Part shown: in pieces, positions 1-6,029 of the stretch | Layout: every line of letters begins with the position of its first letter | Numbering within the stretch: position 1 is the first letter of the stretch | Assembly: GCA_947629995.1 (NCBI GenBank) | Contig: CANRFX010000048.1 | Location: 1 to 9,209, forward strand | Direction of reading: 5' to 3' | Length of the DNA: 9,209 nt | DNA from: an uncultured Clostridia bacterium | GTDB lineage: Bacteria; Bacillota; Clostridia; TANB77; CAG-508 | The notes under the pieces: model-generated | Databases searched by the model: none | Told to the model about the DNA's origin: nothing | What the model saw: only the letters and a program-made list of their open reading frames with translations | Position numbers and translations under genes: made by a program

Positions 1-194
1 TCCTTTTCTCCACCTTGTGTATGTTGTGTCTTTGCATTATCTGCCTTTGTTAATATTCCATTTTCTCCTGTTAATGTTGCAATACTTACTGCTGCTAAAA
101 TTAATAACACAATAATCGTTATTACAAGTGCAATTAATGTAATACCACTGCTTCCTTTTAAAATTCTAGTTTGTTTGGTTTTTGGTTTTTCCAT
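1..194 (-). CDS. Pilin-like secreted protein with prepilin-type N-terminal segment, 3' part outside window
   Basis: Reading leftwards from ATG at 194, 64 codons stay open to the window edge. The product starts with a short basic leader (MEKPKTKQTRILKGSSG), then a long hydrophobic stretch (ITLIALVITIIVLLILAAVS), then TGENGILTKADNAKTQ. A charged leader ending in glycine followed by a hydrophobic helix is the layout of type IV prepilin or pseudopilin N-termini; the usual Glu at position 5 of the mature protein is absent (Leu or Ile here), so processing by a prepilin peptidase is inferred. From memory, ITLIALVITIIVLLILA followed by TGENG is common on many secreted proteins of uncultivated gut Clostridia. 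A GAAAGGGG ribosome-binding site lies about 6-8 bases upstream of the ATG. No in-frame CGG occurs in the visible part. The body of the protein is not visible, so its role cannot be named. Confidence 0.75.
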   Translation of the reverse strand, partial: MEKPKTKQTRILKGSSGITLIALVITIIVLLILAAVSIATLTGENGILTKADNAKTQHTQGGEK

Positions 195-280
195 TTTTGT
201 ACCCCTTTCTTTTTTTTTTAGTTTGGTTTTGTAAATTTCAGCAATATTATGTCATGTTCGGTATACTTATTTACATTCAA

Positions 281-309
281 ATTTTAGCATAAATGTTTTT
301 TAATGTAAA
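281..309 (-). promoter_or_regulatory. Sigma-A-type promoter for the pilin-like gene
   Basis: On the minus strand TTTACA (309-304) and TAAAAT (286-281) are separated by exactly 17 bases, close to the vegetative consensus. The predicted start near 274 leaves an untranslated leader of about 80 bases before the ATG at 194. Called by eye only. Confidence 0.55.
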
Positions 310-379
310 TACTTTTTCAATTTGTAATAAAAATGTAATATTTCCTTAATAACAAATTAAGCAAAGCCGTTTTTTTTAC

Positions 380-410
380 TTGAATAGTAACCTTATTACT
401 AGCATATATT
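380..410 (+). promoter_or_regulatory. Possible promoter for pepV
   Basis: TTGAAT (380-385) is followed by an AT-rich CATATATT element (403-410), at a spacing of 17 to 19 bases depending on the hexamer chosen. It lies 30-60 bases before the pepV ATG. The region is so AT-rich that a chance match is possible. Confidence 0.35.
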
Positions 411-442
411 TAAATAATATGTAAAAAGAAAGGTTTGGTTTT

Positions 443-1853
443 ATGCTAGATAAATATATAGAAAGCTATAAAGAAGAAATTATAAAAAAAACTCAAGAGT
501 TAATACAAATTCCAAGTGTTTTATCTGTTTCCAAAAATCCAACTCATCCTTTTGGAGATTCTGTTAATGATGCCTTAGAATATATGCTAAACTTAGGAAA
601 TGCTTTAGGTTTTCATACAAAAAATTTAGATGGCTATTGTGGTTATATTGAATTTGGAAAAGGTGCTGATTTAATTGGAATAATTGGACATCTAGATGTT
701 GTCCCAGCTGGAGATAATTGGACATATAGCCCTTTTTTGCGGTACTATTTATGATAATAAAATTTATGGTAGAGGTGCAATTGATGATAAAGGCCCTGTT
801 ATTAGTTCTCTTTATGCAATGAAAGTAATTATGGAAAATTATAAATTAAAAAAGCGTGTCCGCTTGATTCTAGGCTTAAATGAAGAAAATGATTGGAAAT
901 GCATTAATTATTATAAATCACATGAAGAATCACCTTCAGTTTCTTTTAGTCCAGATGCCGATTTTCCTTGTATTTATGCCGAAAAATCAATTCTTACTTC
1001 TTATTTAAAAATGGATTATTCTAATTTTTTAAATAAAGATATTATTATCAAAGAAATAAATACATATGAAAATCCAATTAATGTTGTACCAAAAATTTGC
1101 AGTGTTGTTTTAAAAATAAATAATAAAAAACTTAAAATGTCTGAAATTATTGAAAATCTAAAAAAAATAATTGATGAAAGTGGTTTTGAAATTGATATTT
1201 ATAAAATAGATGAAACTGAGCTAAAACTTACTTCTTATGGAATCCAAAGTCATGCTGCACATCCAGATTTAGGAATAAATGCCATTTCTAGGTTAATTGT
1301 TATTTTATCTAAACTTTTCAATATTTATGACATTTACATTGGATTGTTTGAATTTTTTAAAAACTATATTAATACTGATTATACTGGCAAAAATTTGGAA
1401 ATTGATTATAAAAATCAATTAGGCTGCTTAACTTTAAATGTTGGGGATTTTTGTCTTAAAAACAATATTTTGGAAATTGGTATGAATATTCGTATTCCTG
1501 CTAGTGTTAATACTATTGAAGTTGAAAATAAATTTATAAAATATGTGTGCCCTTATTCAAATGTTGATTTTGATACAATTTCGTATAAACCTTCTTTATA
1601 TATCTCAAAAGAAAATAAATTAGTGAAAACTCTTTGTGGCATTTATAATGAAGTTACTCATTCTAATTTAGAACCTATTGCAATTGGTGGTGCAACTTTT
1701 GCCCGTGCTTTTGATAATTGTATTTCTTTTGGTCCTAATTTTCCAAATGATAAAGATATGTGCCATCAAACAGATGAATTTATTGATATAGATAAGTTGC
1801 TTCTTTCTTGTAAAATATATGCAAAAGCTATTTTAGCTTTAGATGATTTTTAA
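443..1853 (+). CDS. pepV: PepV-type M20 dipeptidase, read through a +1 frameshift at CGG 740-742
   Basis: Zinc-dependent cytoplasmic aminoacyl-dipeptidase of the M20/PepV family. The reading frame is 443-739 joined to 741-1853, giving 469 residues, the usual PepV size. Family motifs fall on both sides of the junction: GHLDVVPAG (zinc-binding His and Asp) before it; GRGAIDDKGP (bridging Asp), GLNEEN (catalytic Glu), SPDADFP, SHAAHPDLG and GGATFARAF after it. Without a shift, translation stops 14 codons after Leu99, before the second half of the active site. Skipping C740 turns TTG-CGG-TAC into TTG-(C)-GGT-ACT and gives PFLGTIYDNKIYGRG, matching the family pattern PFxGxIxDxKIYGRG with the conserved glycine. 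Removing one T from the T6 run at 733-738 would also restore the frame, so this site alone is ambiguous, but the other eight sites in the window decide for the C. A weak AAAGG lies 9 bases before the ATG. Confidence 0.9.
740..743 (+). other. CGG-linked +1 frameshift site (CGGT) in pepV
   Basis: Preceding codon TTG (Leu99), then CGGT. Skipping C740 reads GGT as Gly100, a position conserved as Gly in the family. It is the only in-frame CGG in pepV and the only plus-strand example, which shows that the rule follows the coding strand and not one DNA strand. Confidence 0.8.
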
Positions 1854-1867
1854 TTTAAAATAAAAAA

Positions 1868-2063
1868 GACCCCCCGCCTTAGCCGTCAGTTGCTTTTAAT
1901 TTTTAAGGACCTGTTCCTATAAACAGGTGGGTGCCTACCTAAATACTCATGGGCTTCTCACTAATATTTAAATATGTGAGCTTGCACGCCATATTCAGAG
2001 ATTTGGCCCCTCTTAATGTGTGTTGGTTCTAAAAATTTAAGCCTATACGTACTATGCAGGGAA
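1868..2063 (-). ncRNA. ssrS: Candidate 6S RNA
   Basis: No convincing ORF fills this stretch, yet it is clearly structured on the minus strand. The ends pair: CCCTGC near 2060-2055 with GCGGGG near 1875-1870, followed by a T6 run at 1867-1862 that looks like a terminator tail. Inside, 2040-2025 pairs with 1911-1896 over about 13 of 16 positions, continuing a rod. The distal part holds hairpins CTCAC/GTGAG (1957-1961 with 1976-1980) and ACCTGTT/AACAGGT (1909-1915 with 1922-1928). A rod of about 195 nt with a 5' CCCTGC, GAACCAACAC and GGCACCCACCT segments agrees with Firmicute 6S RNA as I remember it. 6S RNA binds the vegetative RNA polymerase holoenzyme. The assignment rests on shape and remembered motifs; SRP RNA, tmRNA and RNase P signatures are absent. 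Confidence 0.6.
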
Positions 2064-2263
2064 ATCTATATATTTACTTAAGTTATTTATATTTTAACAT
2101 AGGTTATAATACTTTACAAATTATTATTTACCCTTAAATGTTTATTCCTTTTTCATTAATTAATTTTATCTTGTTTTTCTATATCAAAATCTCTTTTAAA
2201 CTCATATTTTTAAAACTTGATTTTTATAGTTTTATATGCTAAAATTAATTAATACTTATGGGG
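2064..2263. other. AT-rich spacer without recognisable gene
   Basis: Very AT-rich sequence between the candidate 6S RNA and the stem-loop downstream of hemolysin III. A weak minus-strand TATATA (2072-2067) with TTAAAA (2097-2092) could be the 6S promoter, but the 19-base spacing is poor. I see nothing else. Confidence 0.5.
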
Positions 2264-2291
2264 TAGCAAAGGGTTTTTATACTCTTTGCTA
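2264..2291. terminator. Stem-loop downstream of hemolysin III, possible terminator
   Basis: TAGCAAAG (2264-2271) and CTTTGCTA (2284-2291) form a perfect 8-bp stem. On the plus strand a T-rich tail follows; on the minus strand, the direction of the hemolysin III transcript, ACCCC follows instead of a U tract, so it may act as an mRNA 3' stabiliser and not as a terminator there. Confidence 0.4.
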
Positions 2292-2300
2292 TTTATTATT

Positions 2301-2976
2301 TTACATTACATATAATAATATGCAAAAAAACTGTAAAATGCTACCTAATAAAATAAATAAATGAAAAATTGAATGAGAATATTTATGTTTTTTTCCAATT
2401 CCATAAATAATTGCTCCTATTGTGTATGCAATTCCACCTAATAGTAAAAGAATAAATCCATTTGCAGTTAAACCACTTGGCAAAATATTTGCTTTTAAAA
2501 TTATGCACCATCCCATAAGTAAATAACAAATCATAGAAAATTTTTTAAATTTTTTGATATCAATTGAATTTAACACAATTCCTAAAATTGCCAAAGCCCA
2601 TATTACTCCAAAAATAAACCACCCGAGTAAATTTATCTTGCTGTCTAATAGTACATAAGGCAAAAGGTGTATAAGAACCTGCTATTAATAAAAATATTGA
2701 ACAATGGTCTAATATTTGGAAAACTTTTTTAGAAGTGAACTTTGGACTTAATCCATGATAAATACTAGACATTGTATAAAGTGCAATCATTGTTACTCCA
2801 TAAATTGCTCCACTAATAATTCCATATGTATTTCCTCTTACTGATGCAAATACAATACATAGTACAGTTGCTACTACTCCTAAGACTGCACCTACTATAT
2901 GAGAAGTCATATTAAAAATTTCTTCTCCTTTTGTATAAGTTGGTAATATTCTATCTTTTAATTTTACTCTTTGCAT
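2301..2976 (-). CDS. Hemolysin III / PAQR-family membrane protein, read through a +1 frameshift at CGG 2625-2623
   Basis: Integral membrane protein of the hemolysin III (YqfA/HlyIII) group within the PAQR/CREST hydrolase superfamily; the physiological substrate of bacterial members is not established. The frame is 2976-2626 joined to 2624-2301, giving 224 residues, a normal size for the family, with about seven hydrophobic segments. The superfamily's metal-site motifs are present: SSIYH (S-x3-H, residues 70-74), LDHCS (89-93) and HSIFH (H-x3-H) near the C-terminus, the last only in the shifted frame. Unshifted translation would end about 20 codons after the site and lose the C-terminal segments and HSIFH. 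Skipping C2625 changes ACT-CGG-GTG to ACT-(C)-GGG-TGG and gives GWFIFGVIWALAILGIVLN, the usual glycine-tryptophan segment of the family. GGAG lies 6-9 bases before the ATG, and the gene has its own promoter. Confidence 0.88.
2622..2625 (-). other. CGG-linked +1 frameshift site (CGGG) in hemolysin III gene
   Basis: Preceding codon ACT (Thr117), then CGGG. Skipping C2625 reads GGG as Gly118 before Trp119, as in family members. It is the only in-frame CGG of this gene. Unshifted reading continues for about 20 codons, so no stop codon lies at the site. Confidence 0.85.
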
Positions 2977-3012
2977 TTTTTTCTCCTAAAAAACTTTTTA
3001 TTTGATTTTTAT

Positions 3013-3041
3013 ATGATATCACAAACTTTTTATCTTTTCAA
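3013..3041 (-). promoter_or_regulatory. Sigma-A-type promoter for hemolysin III gene
   Basis: Minus strand TTGAAA (3041-3036), 17-base spacer, TATCAT (3018-3013). The predicted start near 3006 gives a leader of about 30 bases to the ATG at 2976. Confidence 0.55.
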
Positions 3042-3107
3042 GTATTTAAAATTATATGTATATTTTATTAACTGCCAAATAAAATGGGATTAAGGAGGTT
3101 TTTAGTT

Positions 3108-3566
3108 ATGTCAGAAAAATTTAAAATTTATGCTAAATCAATAGCTATTCCTGTAATTTTGGGAAGTCTGGTTGGTTTTATAATTTCTGGTTATATGAAT
3201 TATAATTCTTTACAAAAACCATTTTTTGCCCCACCTAGCATAGTTTTCCCTATTGTATGGACTTTATTATATATTCTTATGGGAGTTTCTTATGGTATTT
3301 TAGAGAGCAATTCTTTAACAGATTTTAAAATTAACTCAATTTATTATTTACAATTATTTGTTAATTTATTATGGCCAATTATATTTTTTGTATTTAAATG
3401 GCAATTATTTGCTTTTGTTTGGATTATATTACTTACTTTTTTAGTTTTTGTTATGATAGTAAGATTTTACAGCAAAAATCAATTATCTGGTTTGCTTCAA
3501 TTTCCTTATTTTATATGGTGTTTATTTGCAACATATTTGAATTTGTTTATTTACTTATTAAATTAA
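3108..3566 (+). CDS. tspO: TspO/MBR (translocator protein) family membrane protein
   Basis: Five-helix integral membrane protein of the TspO/peripheral-type benzodiazepine receptor family, which binds tetrapyrroles and hydrophobic ligands; its role in Firmicutes is not settled. The start is placed at ATG 3108 because AAGGAGG (3092-3098) lies 9 bases upstream; the ATG at 3084 would precede that site. The product has 152 residues, normal for the family. Diagnostic segments are KPFFAPPSIVFPIVWTLLY (PP-x-x-VF-x-x-VW-x-x-LY pattern), LMGVSYGIL, NLLWPIIFF and a C-terminal FPYFIWCLFATYLN followed by LLN. The gene contains no CGG at all and needs no frameshift. It converges on sigK across a shared stem-loop and diverges from hemolysin III with a gap of about 130 bases. 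Confidence 0.9.
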   Translation: MSEKFKIYAKSIAIPVILGSLVGFIISGYMNYNSLQKPFFAPPSIVFPIVWTLLYILMGVSYGILESNSLTDFKINSIYYLQLFVNLLWPIIFFVFKWQLFAFVWIILLTFLVFVMIVRFYSKNQLSGLLQFPYFIWCLFATYLNLFIYLLN

Positions 3567-3573
3567 AAAGAAA

Positions 3574-3625
3574 AAGAAGTCTTTCGAATTTAAAATTAAT
3601 TTTCAAAAGACTTCTCTTTTTTATT
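3574..3625. terminator. Bidirectional terminator between tspO and sigK
   Basis: GAAGTCTTT (3576-3584) and AAAGACTTC (3606-3614) form a 9-bp stem with an A-rich flank on the left and a T-rich flank on the right, so it carries a U tract for both converging transcripts. It starts 8-10 bases after the tspO stop and directly adjoins the sigK stop codon at 3623-3621. Confidence 0.75.
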
Positions 3626-4329
3626 CTTTTATTTCTTTTGCAAGTTTACTAATTGCTTTTGTTTCAATTCTAGATACATAGGAACGAGAAATTCCCATCA
3701 TTTTTGCAATTTCATTTTGTGTTTTAGGTTTATTGCCTCCTAACCCAAATCGTAATTCTAGAATGGTTCTTTCTCTATCTTTTAATATTTCTTTCATTTT
3801 TTGACAGAGTATTTTTATCTTCATTTTTATATCTACTTCTTCTTCAATTGTTCTTTCATTATTTTCTAAAACTTCTTGAAGTGTTATAATATTATCATCT
3901 TTATCTTTTCCAATTGGTTCATTTAAGTATACTTCTGCACCTAATTTCTTAGTTGCTCTTAAGTGCATTAGAATTTCATTGTCAATACAACGAGATACAT
4001 ATGTAGAAAGTCTAGCTCCTTTTTCTATATCAAAACTATTTATTCCTTTTATTAATCCAACTGTTCCTATTGATATTAAATCATCTTGATCGACATTTGA
4101 TGTATTATATTTTTTTGCTACATGAGCTACCAATCTTAAGTTTCTTTCTATTAAAATGTTTCTTGCCTCGTCATCTCCTTTTGCCATCTGCTCTAAGCAA
4201 TTTCTTTCTTCTTCTTGTGTTAGCGGCTCTGGAAATAAATTTCCTCCTTGAATATATCCGAACGACAAATACTGCTGATTTTAAAAATTCTAAAAAGCCC
4301 AGTATTCCTGTCATACAAAGCGATAGCAA
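3621..4329 (-). CDS. sigK: RNA polymerase sporulation sigma factor pro-sigma-K, read through a +1 frameshift at CGG 4260-4258
   Basis: Mother-cell sigma factor for late sporulation genes. The frame is 4329-4261 joined to 4259-3621, giving 235 residues. The start is set at TTG 4329 because GGAGGT (4344-4339) lies 9 bases upstream; the in-frame ATG at 4359 would sit at the predicted transcription start. The N-terminus (TGILGFLEFLKSAVFVVGYI) is a hydrophobic pro-sequence like that of pro-sigma-K, which the membrane protease SpoIVFB removes. Next come FPEPLTQEEE, region 2 (ILIERNLRLVAHVAKKY, then DLISIGTVGLIKG and CIDNEILMHLRATKK) and region 4 (RTILELRFGLGG and GISRSYVSRIETKA). The coding frame breaks between pro-sequence and sigma domain: GTT-CGG-ATA. 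Skipping C4260 gives VFVVGYIQGG, matching the VFLVxYV...FPQPL junction of known sigma-K. Unshifted reading yields only a short peptide. I see no skin-type element. Confidence 0.88.
4257..4260 (-). other. CGG-linked +1 frameshift site (CGGA) in sigK
   Basis: Preceding codon GTT (Val23 from the TTG start), then CGGA. Skipping C4260 reads GGA as Gly24, next to the Tyr that aligns with the pro-sigma-K cleavage region (LVS/YV in B. subtilis). It is the only in-frame CGG in the gene. Confidence 0.85.
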
Positions 4330-4338
4330 TATAAATGC

Positions 4339-4344
4339 ACCTCC
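4339..4344 (-). promoter_or_regulatory. Ribosome-binding site fixing the sigK start at TTG 4329
   Basis: GGAGGT on the minus strand, 9 bases before TTG 4329 and 24 before ATG 4314. It favours the TTG start over ATG 4359, which lies upstream of the site. Confidence 0.65.
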
Positions 4345-4367
4345 ATTTTTACCTTTCATATAATCAA

Positions 4368-4394
4368 ATTATATGTTTTATAAAAATGAAAAGT
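4368..4394 (-). promoter_or_regulatory. Possible sigma-E/sigma-K-type promoter of sigK
   Basis: Minus-strand CATATAAT (4375-4368) fits the CATAnnnT -10 element of sigma-K promoters and is near the sigma-E one. An AC dinucleotide (4394-4393) precedes it by 17 bases, as in sigma-K promoters. sigK is known to be sigma-E driven and autoregulated in Bacillus. The consensus is short and the region AT-rich, and read-through from fabI cannot be excluded since no strong terminator separates them. Confidence 0.35.
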
Positions 4395-4417
4395 GCATGA
4401 CCTTTTATATTTTAATT

Positions 4418-5191
4418 TTATACACCCATAATGTTATATCCATTATCAGCATAAACAATTTGACCTGTAATTGCTTCTGACATAGGACTTAGTAAAAATG
4501 TTACTACATTACCAACTTGATAAGTTGTAACATTTTTGTGCAATGGTGCTTTTTCTTCTATTACATTTAAAATAGAACTAAAATCTTTAATTCCCTTTGC
4601 AGATAGTGTTTTAATTGGTCCTGCTGAAACAGCATTAACTCTCATTTGTTCTCTACCTAAATTTTCTGCTAAATATCTTACACTTGCTTCTAATGCTGCT
4701 TTTGCAACTCCCATTACATTATAACTATCAATTACTTTGTTTGAACCATGATATGTTAAAGTAACTAAGCTTGCATTTTCATTTAATAAATCTATTTCTT
4801 TTGCCATTCTTGCAGCTAATACAAATGAATAACTACTTACATCACAAGCATGAGCATATCCTTCTTTACTTGTATATATAAAATCATTATGTAAGTCCTC
4901 TGTGTTTGCATGTGCAATTGCATGGACAATGCCATCAATTTTTCCATTTTCTTGTTTTATTTTTGTAAATACCTCTTTTACCATTTCATCTTCTGAAGCT
5001 GCATTTAACACATATGCCTTACTTCCTTTAAATTCAGAAATTAGTTCTTCAATTTTCTCTTTGTTTTCTTCTCCCATATATGTAAAAATAAGCTTTGCTC
5101 CATTTTCATATGCAGATTTTGCAATTCCAAAAGCTATACTCCATTTATTTCTAATTCCCATAATCAATATTTTCTTTCCTTCTAATAACAT
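4418..5191 (-). CDS. fabI: Enoyl-[acyl-carrier-protein] reductase (NADH) FabI
   Basis: Catalyses the last reduction of each fatty-acid elongation cycle (trans-2-enoyl-ACP to acyl-ACP) in the cytoplasm. The product has 257 residues, normal for FabI. The nucleotide-binding start ILIMGIRNKWSIAFGIAKS carries the FabI-type Gly...SIA pattern; the active site is LTYHGS followed by YNVMGVAK (Tyr-x6-Lys); RVNAVSAGPIKTLSAKGI and ITGQIVYADNGYNIMG complete the fold. The start is ATG 5191, because AGGAGG (5204-5199) stands 7 bases upstream; the longer reading from 5212 would include that site. The accA stop ends at 5193, overlapping the spacing region, so fabI is tightly coupled as the last gene of the operon. 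It contains no in-frame CGG and needs no frameshift. Confidence 0.96.
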   Translation of the reverse strand: MLLEGKKILIMGIRNKWSIAFGIAKSAYENGAKLIFTYMGEENKEKIEELISEFKGSKAYVLNAASEDEMVKEVFTKIKQENGKIDGIVHAIAHANTEDLHNDFIYTSKEGYAHACDVSSYSFVLAARMAKEIDLLNENASLVTLTYHGSNKVIDSYNVMGVAKAALEASVRYLAENLGREQMRVNAVSAGPIKTLSAKGIKDFSSILNVIEEKAPLHKNVTTYQVGNVVTFLLSPMSEAITGQIVYADNGYNIMGV

Positions 5192-5192
5192 T

Positions 5193-6002
5193 TTAAATCC
5201 TCCTATATTCACCCATATTTCTAAACTTTTGATAACGCTCTTTGGTTAATTCTTCAGGTAGCATATTTTTCATTTCTTCTAATGAATTTAATATTTCCTT
5301 TTTTATATTTTTTGCTGTCTTTTTGAAACTTTCTTCTTCATCACCTTTTGGCTCTTTTATTATTTTATCTATTATTTTAAGTTCATACAAATCCTTTGCT
5401 GTTAATTTCATTTTTTCTGCCGCTTCTTTAGTTCTAGATGAATCCTTCCATAATATACTGGCATATCCTTCTGGAGACAATATAGAATAAATAGCATTTT
5501 CCAACATAAATACTCTATTTCCAACTCCTAAAGCTAATGCTCCACCGACTAGACCCTTCACCTATTACCACTGCAATTACTGGTACTTTTATTTTAGCAA
5601 GTTCTAACATTGACCTTGCAATAGCTTCTCCGCTGTCCTCTTTCTTCTGCTCCAATACCTGGGTATGCTCCTTTAGTATCTATAAAAGTAATAACTGGTC
5701 TTTTAAATTTTTCTGCTTGACCGCATAAATCTAATTCCCTTTCGATATGCTTCTGGATTTGGCATACCAAAGTTTCTTTCAATATTTTCTTTCGTTGTCC
5801 TTCCTTTTTGCTCTGCAATAATTGTAAAGTTTTGATTTTCAATCCTTGCTAAACCACATACAATTGATTTATCATCTTTAAAATTTCTATCTCCGTGTAA
5901 TTCAATAAATTCATCAAATATTTCTTCAATATAATCCATAGATGTTTTTCTTTTAGGATTTCTTGCTATTTCTACTTTGTCCCAAGCTGTTAGTTCTTTC
6001 AT
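5193..6002 (-). CDS. accA: Acetyl-CoA carboxylase carboxyltransferase subunit alpha, read through three +1 frameshifts at CGG
   Basis: With AccD it transfers the carboxyl group from biotin to acetyl-CoA, forming malonyl-CoA. The frame is 6002-5724, 5722-5633, 5631-5548 and 5546-5193, together 268 residues. Family landmarks run across all four pieces: LTAWDKVEIAR at the start, ELHGDRNF, KENIERNFGMPNPE, then QAEKFKRPVITFIDTKGAYP, GIGAEERGQGEAIARSML, IGEGSSGGALALGVGNRVFM, and SPEGYASILWKDSS. Each junction is an in-frame CGG whose C must be skipped: ATG-CGG-TCA, CAG-CGG-AGA and AGT-CGG-TGG become Gly94, Gly124 and Gly152. Gly152 is invariant in GEGxSGGAL and Gly124 is Gly or Ser in relatives; position 94 is usually Lys or Gln. 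The N-terminal helical extension of about 50 residues seen in Bacillus and E. coli AccA is absent. GAGAGGAGAG precedes the ATG, directly downstream of a large palindrome. Confidence 0.92.
5544..5547 (-). other. CGG-linked +1 frameshift site (CGGT) in accA, third site
   Basis: Preceding codon AGT, then CGGT. Skipping C5547 gives GEGSS-G-GALALG; the inserted Gly is invariant in the AccA family (GEGGSGGAL), which makes this one of the clearest sites. Confidence 0.88.
5629..5632 (-). other. CGG-linked +1 frameshift site (CGGA) in accA, second site
   Basis: Preceding codon CAG, then CGGA. Skipping C5632 gives EERGQ-G-EAIARSML; relatives have Gly or Ser at this position. Unshifted reading gives an unrelated 12-codon tail and a stop. 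Confidence 0.87.
5720..5723 (-). other. CGG-linked +1 frameshift site (CGGT) in accA, first site
   Basis: Preceding codon ATG, then CGGT. Skipping C5723 gives IRFM-G-QAEKFKRP. Relatives usually have Lys or Gln here, so this site fixes the shift but not the identity of the residue. Confidence 0.85.
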
Positions 6003-6029
6003 TTTTCAACTCTCCTCTCTTTTTTATTG

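Noticed and set aside
259..261. CGG at 259-261 as a further recoding site
   Set aside because: It lies in the intergenic region between divergent genes, with no reading frame through it.
740..742. CGG simply reassigned to another amino acid (such as Trp or Gln) in a three-base code
   Set aside because: A three-base reassignment would keep the frame, but homology continues only in the +1 frame after every CGG.
3398..3652. Open frame overlapping tspO and the terminator on the plus strand
   Set aside because: It lies out of frame within the clear TspO coding sequence and runs through the stem-loop, with no ribosome-binding site or recognisable protein features.
4171..4359. A separate small gene upstream of sigK starting at ATG 4359
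   Set aside because: Its first part is the pro-sequence of sigma-K, and the rest after CGG 4260-4258 is an out-of-frame reading of the sigma domain.
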